DNA of 6,985 nucleotides from Pseudomonadota bacterium (GTDB lineage: Bacteria; Pseudomonadota; Alphaproteobacteria; Reyranellales; Reyranellaceae): assembly GCA_023436825.1 (NCBI GenBank), contig JAEZHS010000761.1, forward strand, positions 1-6,985. Reading direction: 5' to 3'. Positions 6,106 through 6,985 of the stretch are shown here, piece by piece (within the stretch, counting starts at the first letter, position 1; each line of letters begins with the position of its first letter). The notes under the pieces are model-generated. The model did not search any database. It saw only the letters and a list, made by a program, of their open reading frames with translations, and had not been told where the DNA came from. A program made the translations under genes and the position numbers.

Positions 6106-6947
6106 CAGCGGGTCTCCGGCTTGCGAGTGGAGGCCTCGCCGACGGCGGCGATGTCGCCCATGTCGGCCAGCACCTCGGCGACGTGGCGCACCTGCACCGT
6201 GCTGCCTTCGCGCTGCAGCTTGCCCGCCATGTTCATCAGGCAACCGAGATCGCCGGCCAGCAGCGTCCCGGCACCGACGCTCGCGATGTCGGCCGACTTC
6301 TCGCCGACCATGGCGTTGGAGATCTCGGGATATTTCACGCAGAACGTCCCACCGAAGCCGCAGCAGACTTCGGGCGACTTCATTTCGCGCAGGCTGAGCC
6401 CCTCCACCGATCCCAAGAGCCGGCGCGGCTGTTCCTTGACCCCGAGCTCGCGCAGGCCGGAGCAGGAATCGTGATAGGTGACGACCCCGTCATAGCGCGC
6501 CGTGACCCTGGTGACGCCCAGCACGTCGACCAGGAACGCCATCAGCTCATAGCTGCGGCCAGCAAGGTGTTCGGCGCGCGCCTTCATGACCGGATCGTCG
6601 TCGAACAGGCCCGGATAGTGATGGCTCAGCATGCCGCCGCACGAGCCCGAGGGGGCGACCACGGCGTCGTAGCCCTCGAAGGCATCGATGACCTGGGCCG
6701 CGATCGCCCGGGTCGTGGCCCGGTCGCCGGAATTGTAGGCCGGCTGGCCGCAGCAGACCTGCAGGGGCGGGACCTCGACCGTGCAGCCGGCGTCCTCCAG
6801 GAGCTTTACGGCGGCGAAACCGATCGAGGGTCGAAACAAATCGACCAGGCAGGTGACGAAGAGCGCGACTCGGCGCGGCGATGTCGACGTTTTGGCGGAT
6901 GATGCTGACACGGGAGCCACATTGGCAGCCGCAAAAATGCGGTGCAA
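6105..6947 (-). CDS. lutA: L-lactate utilization protein LutA (two CCG domains)
   Basis: LutA is the CCG-domain subunit of LutABC, related to the GlpC/HdrB-type proteins that carry cysteine-bound iron-sulfur clusters. Numbering from a TTG at 6947, two repeats are clear: C33 ... C65-C66-G67 ... C103-G-G, and C162 ... C195-C196-G197 ... C236. VALFVTCLVDLFRPSIGFAA (27-46) is the conserved LutA N-terminus, and HDSCSGLRELGV (159-170) and VCCGFGGTFCVKYPE (194-208) are family signatures. Family proteins are about 240-250 residues, so the 280-residue frame carries an extra 25 or so at the front. The TTG has a good AGAAGG ribosome-binding site five bases upstream; GTG codons at 6920 and 6911 are alternatives without one. 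The frame has no stop upstream to the window edge, so a start outside cannot be excluded. It is the first gene seen of a lutA-lutB-lutC-methyltransferase operon. Confidence 0.9.
   Translation of the reverse strand: MHRIFAAANVAPVSASSAKTSTSPRRVALFVTCLVDLFRPSIGFAAVKLLEDAGCTVEVPPLQVCCGQPAYNSGDRATTRAIAAQVIDAFEGYDAVVAPSGSCGGMLSHHYPGLFDDDPVMKARAEHLAGRSYELMAFLVDVLGVTRVTARYDGVVTYHDSCSGLRELGVKEQPRRLLGSVEGLSLREMKSPEVCCGFGGTFCVKYPEISNAMVGEKSADIASVGAGTLLAGDLGCLMNMAGKLQREGSTVQVRHVAEVLADMGDIAAVGEASTRKPETR
6114..6117 (-). promoter_or_regulatory. Ribosome-binding site of lutB inside the end of lutA
   Basis: On the minus strand GGAG lies 8 bases before the lutB ATG at 6105, within the last codons of lutA. It supports this start over earlier in-frame codons and indicates that lutB can be re-initiated as ribosomes finish lutA at the TGATG junction. 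Confidence 0.55.
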
Positions 6948-6952
6948 CGGGA

Positions 6953-6958
6953 CCTTCT
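6953..6958 (-). promoter_or_regulatory. Ribosome-binding site for the TTG start of lutA
   Basis: AGAAGG on the minus strand (6958-6953), one mismatch from AGGAGG, is followed after five bases by TTG at 6947. This is the best ribosome-binding site before the conserved LutA sequence and is the reason for preferring an unusual TTG start. Confidence 0.5.
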
Positions 6959-6985
6959 TAGAAAGATTCCACCTTGGGGCGGCAA

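Noticed and set aside
4921..6474. Open frames of 245-269 codons on the + strand opposite lutB and lutA
   Set aside because: They lie fully inside lutB and lutA, which have unmistakable cysteine and LUD motifs; the + strand products are low-complexity His/Arg/Gln/Ala-rich shadows.

Overview
The window looks like a chromosomal piece of a high-GC alphaproteobacterium. The best pointers are a porin whose signal peptide and first mature residues resemble Rhodospirillales/Reyranella-type porins, strongly G/C-biased third codon positions, and four-base ATGA gene overlaps. No mobile element, tRNA, rRNA or CRISPR was seen. The taxonomic guess is from recognition only.

Left part, + strand: a complete outer-membrane porin (36-1391) ends in a strong hairpin terminator (1415-1447). 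It is followed by a 407-residue protein (1516-2739) that joins an N-terminal TPR-like helical region to a C-terminal 2-oxoglutarate/Fe(II) oxygenase-like domain. That gene has no ribosome-binding site but a good -10 box seven bases before its ATG, so it may be read from a leaderless mRNA.

Middle, 2740-3263: about 520 bases between convergent genes with no convincing gene. It holds nested palindromes (2778-2802), a possible short antisense coding remnant, and a near-consensus sigma70 promoter facing right (2889-2917) whose spacer carries a 12-base dyad. Nothing recognisable lies downstream of this promoter, so an unannotated small RNA or small protein is possible.

Right part, - strand: a tightly packed operon read from right to left, lutA (CCG-domain protein), lutB (LUD domain plus ferredoxin-like Cys motifs), lutC (LUD protein), then a SAM-dependent methyltransferase. 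Junctions are TGATG (lutA/lutB) and ATGA (lutB/lutC and lutC/methyltransferase). LutABC is the iron-sulfur L-lactate oxidation complex that turns L-lactate into pyruvate. The methyltransferase is not a standard member of that pathway, and its coupling to lutC is the most notable context feature. The lut promoter and any LutR-type regulator or lactate permease would lie beyond the right edge.

I found no clear novel defence, CRISPR-like or mobile system. The items worth following are the orphan promoter, the TPR-oxygenase and the methyltransferase attached to lutABC.
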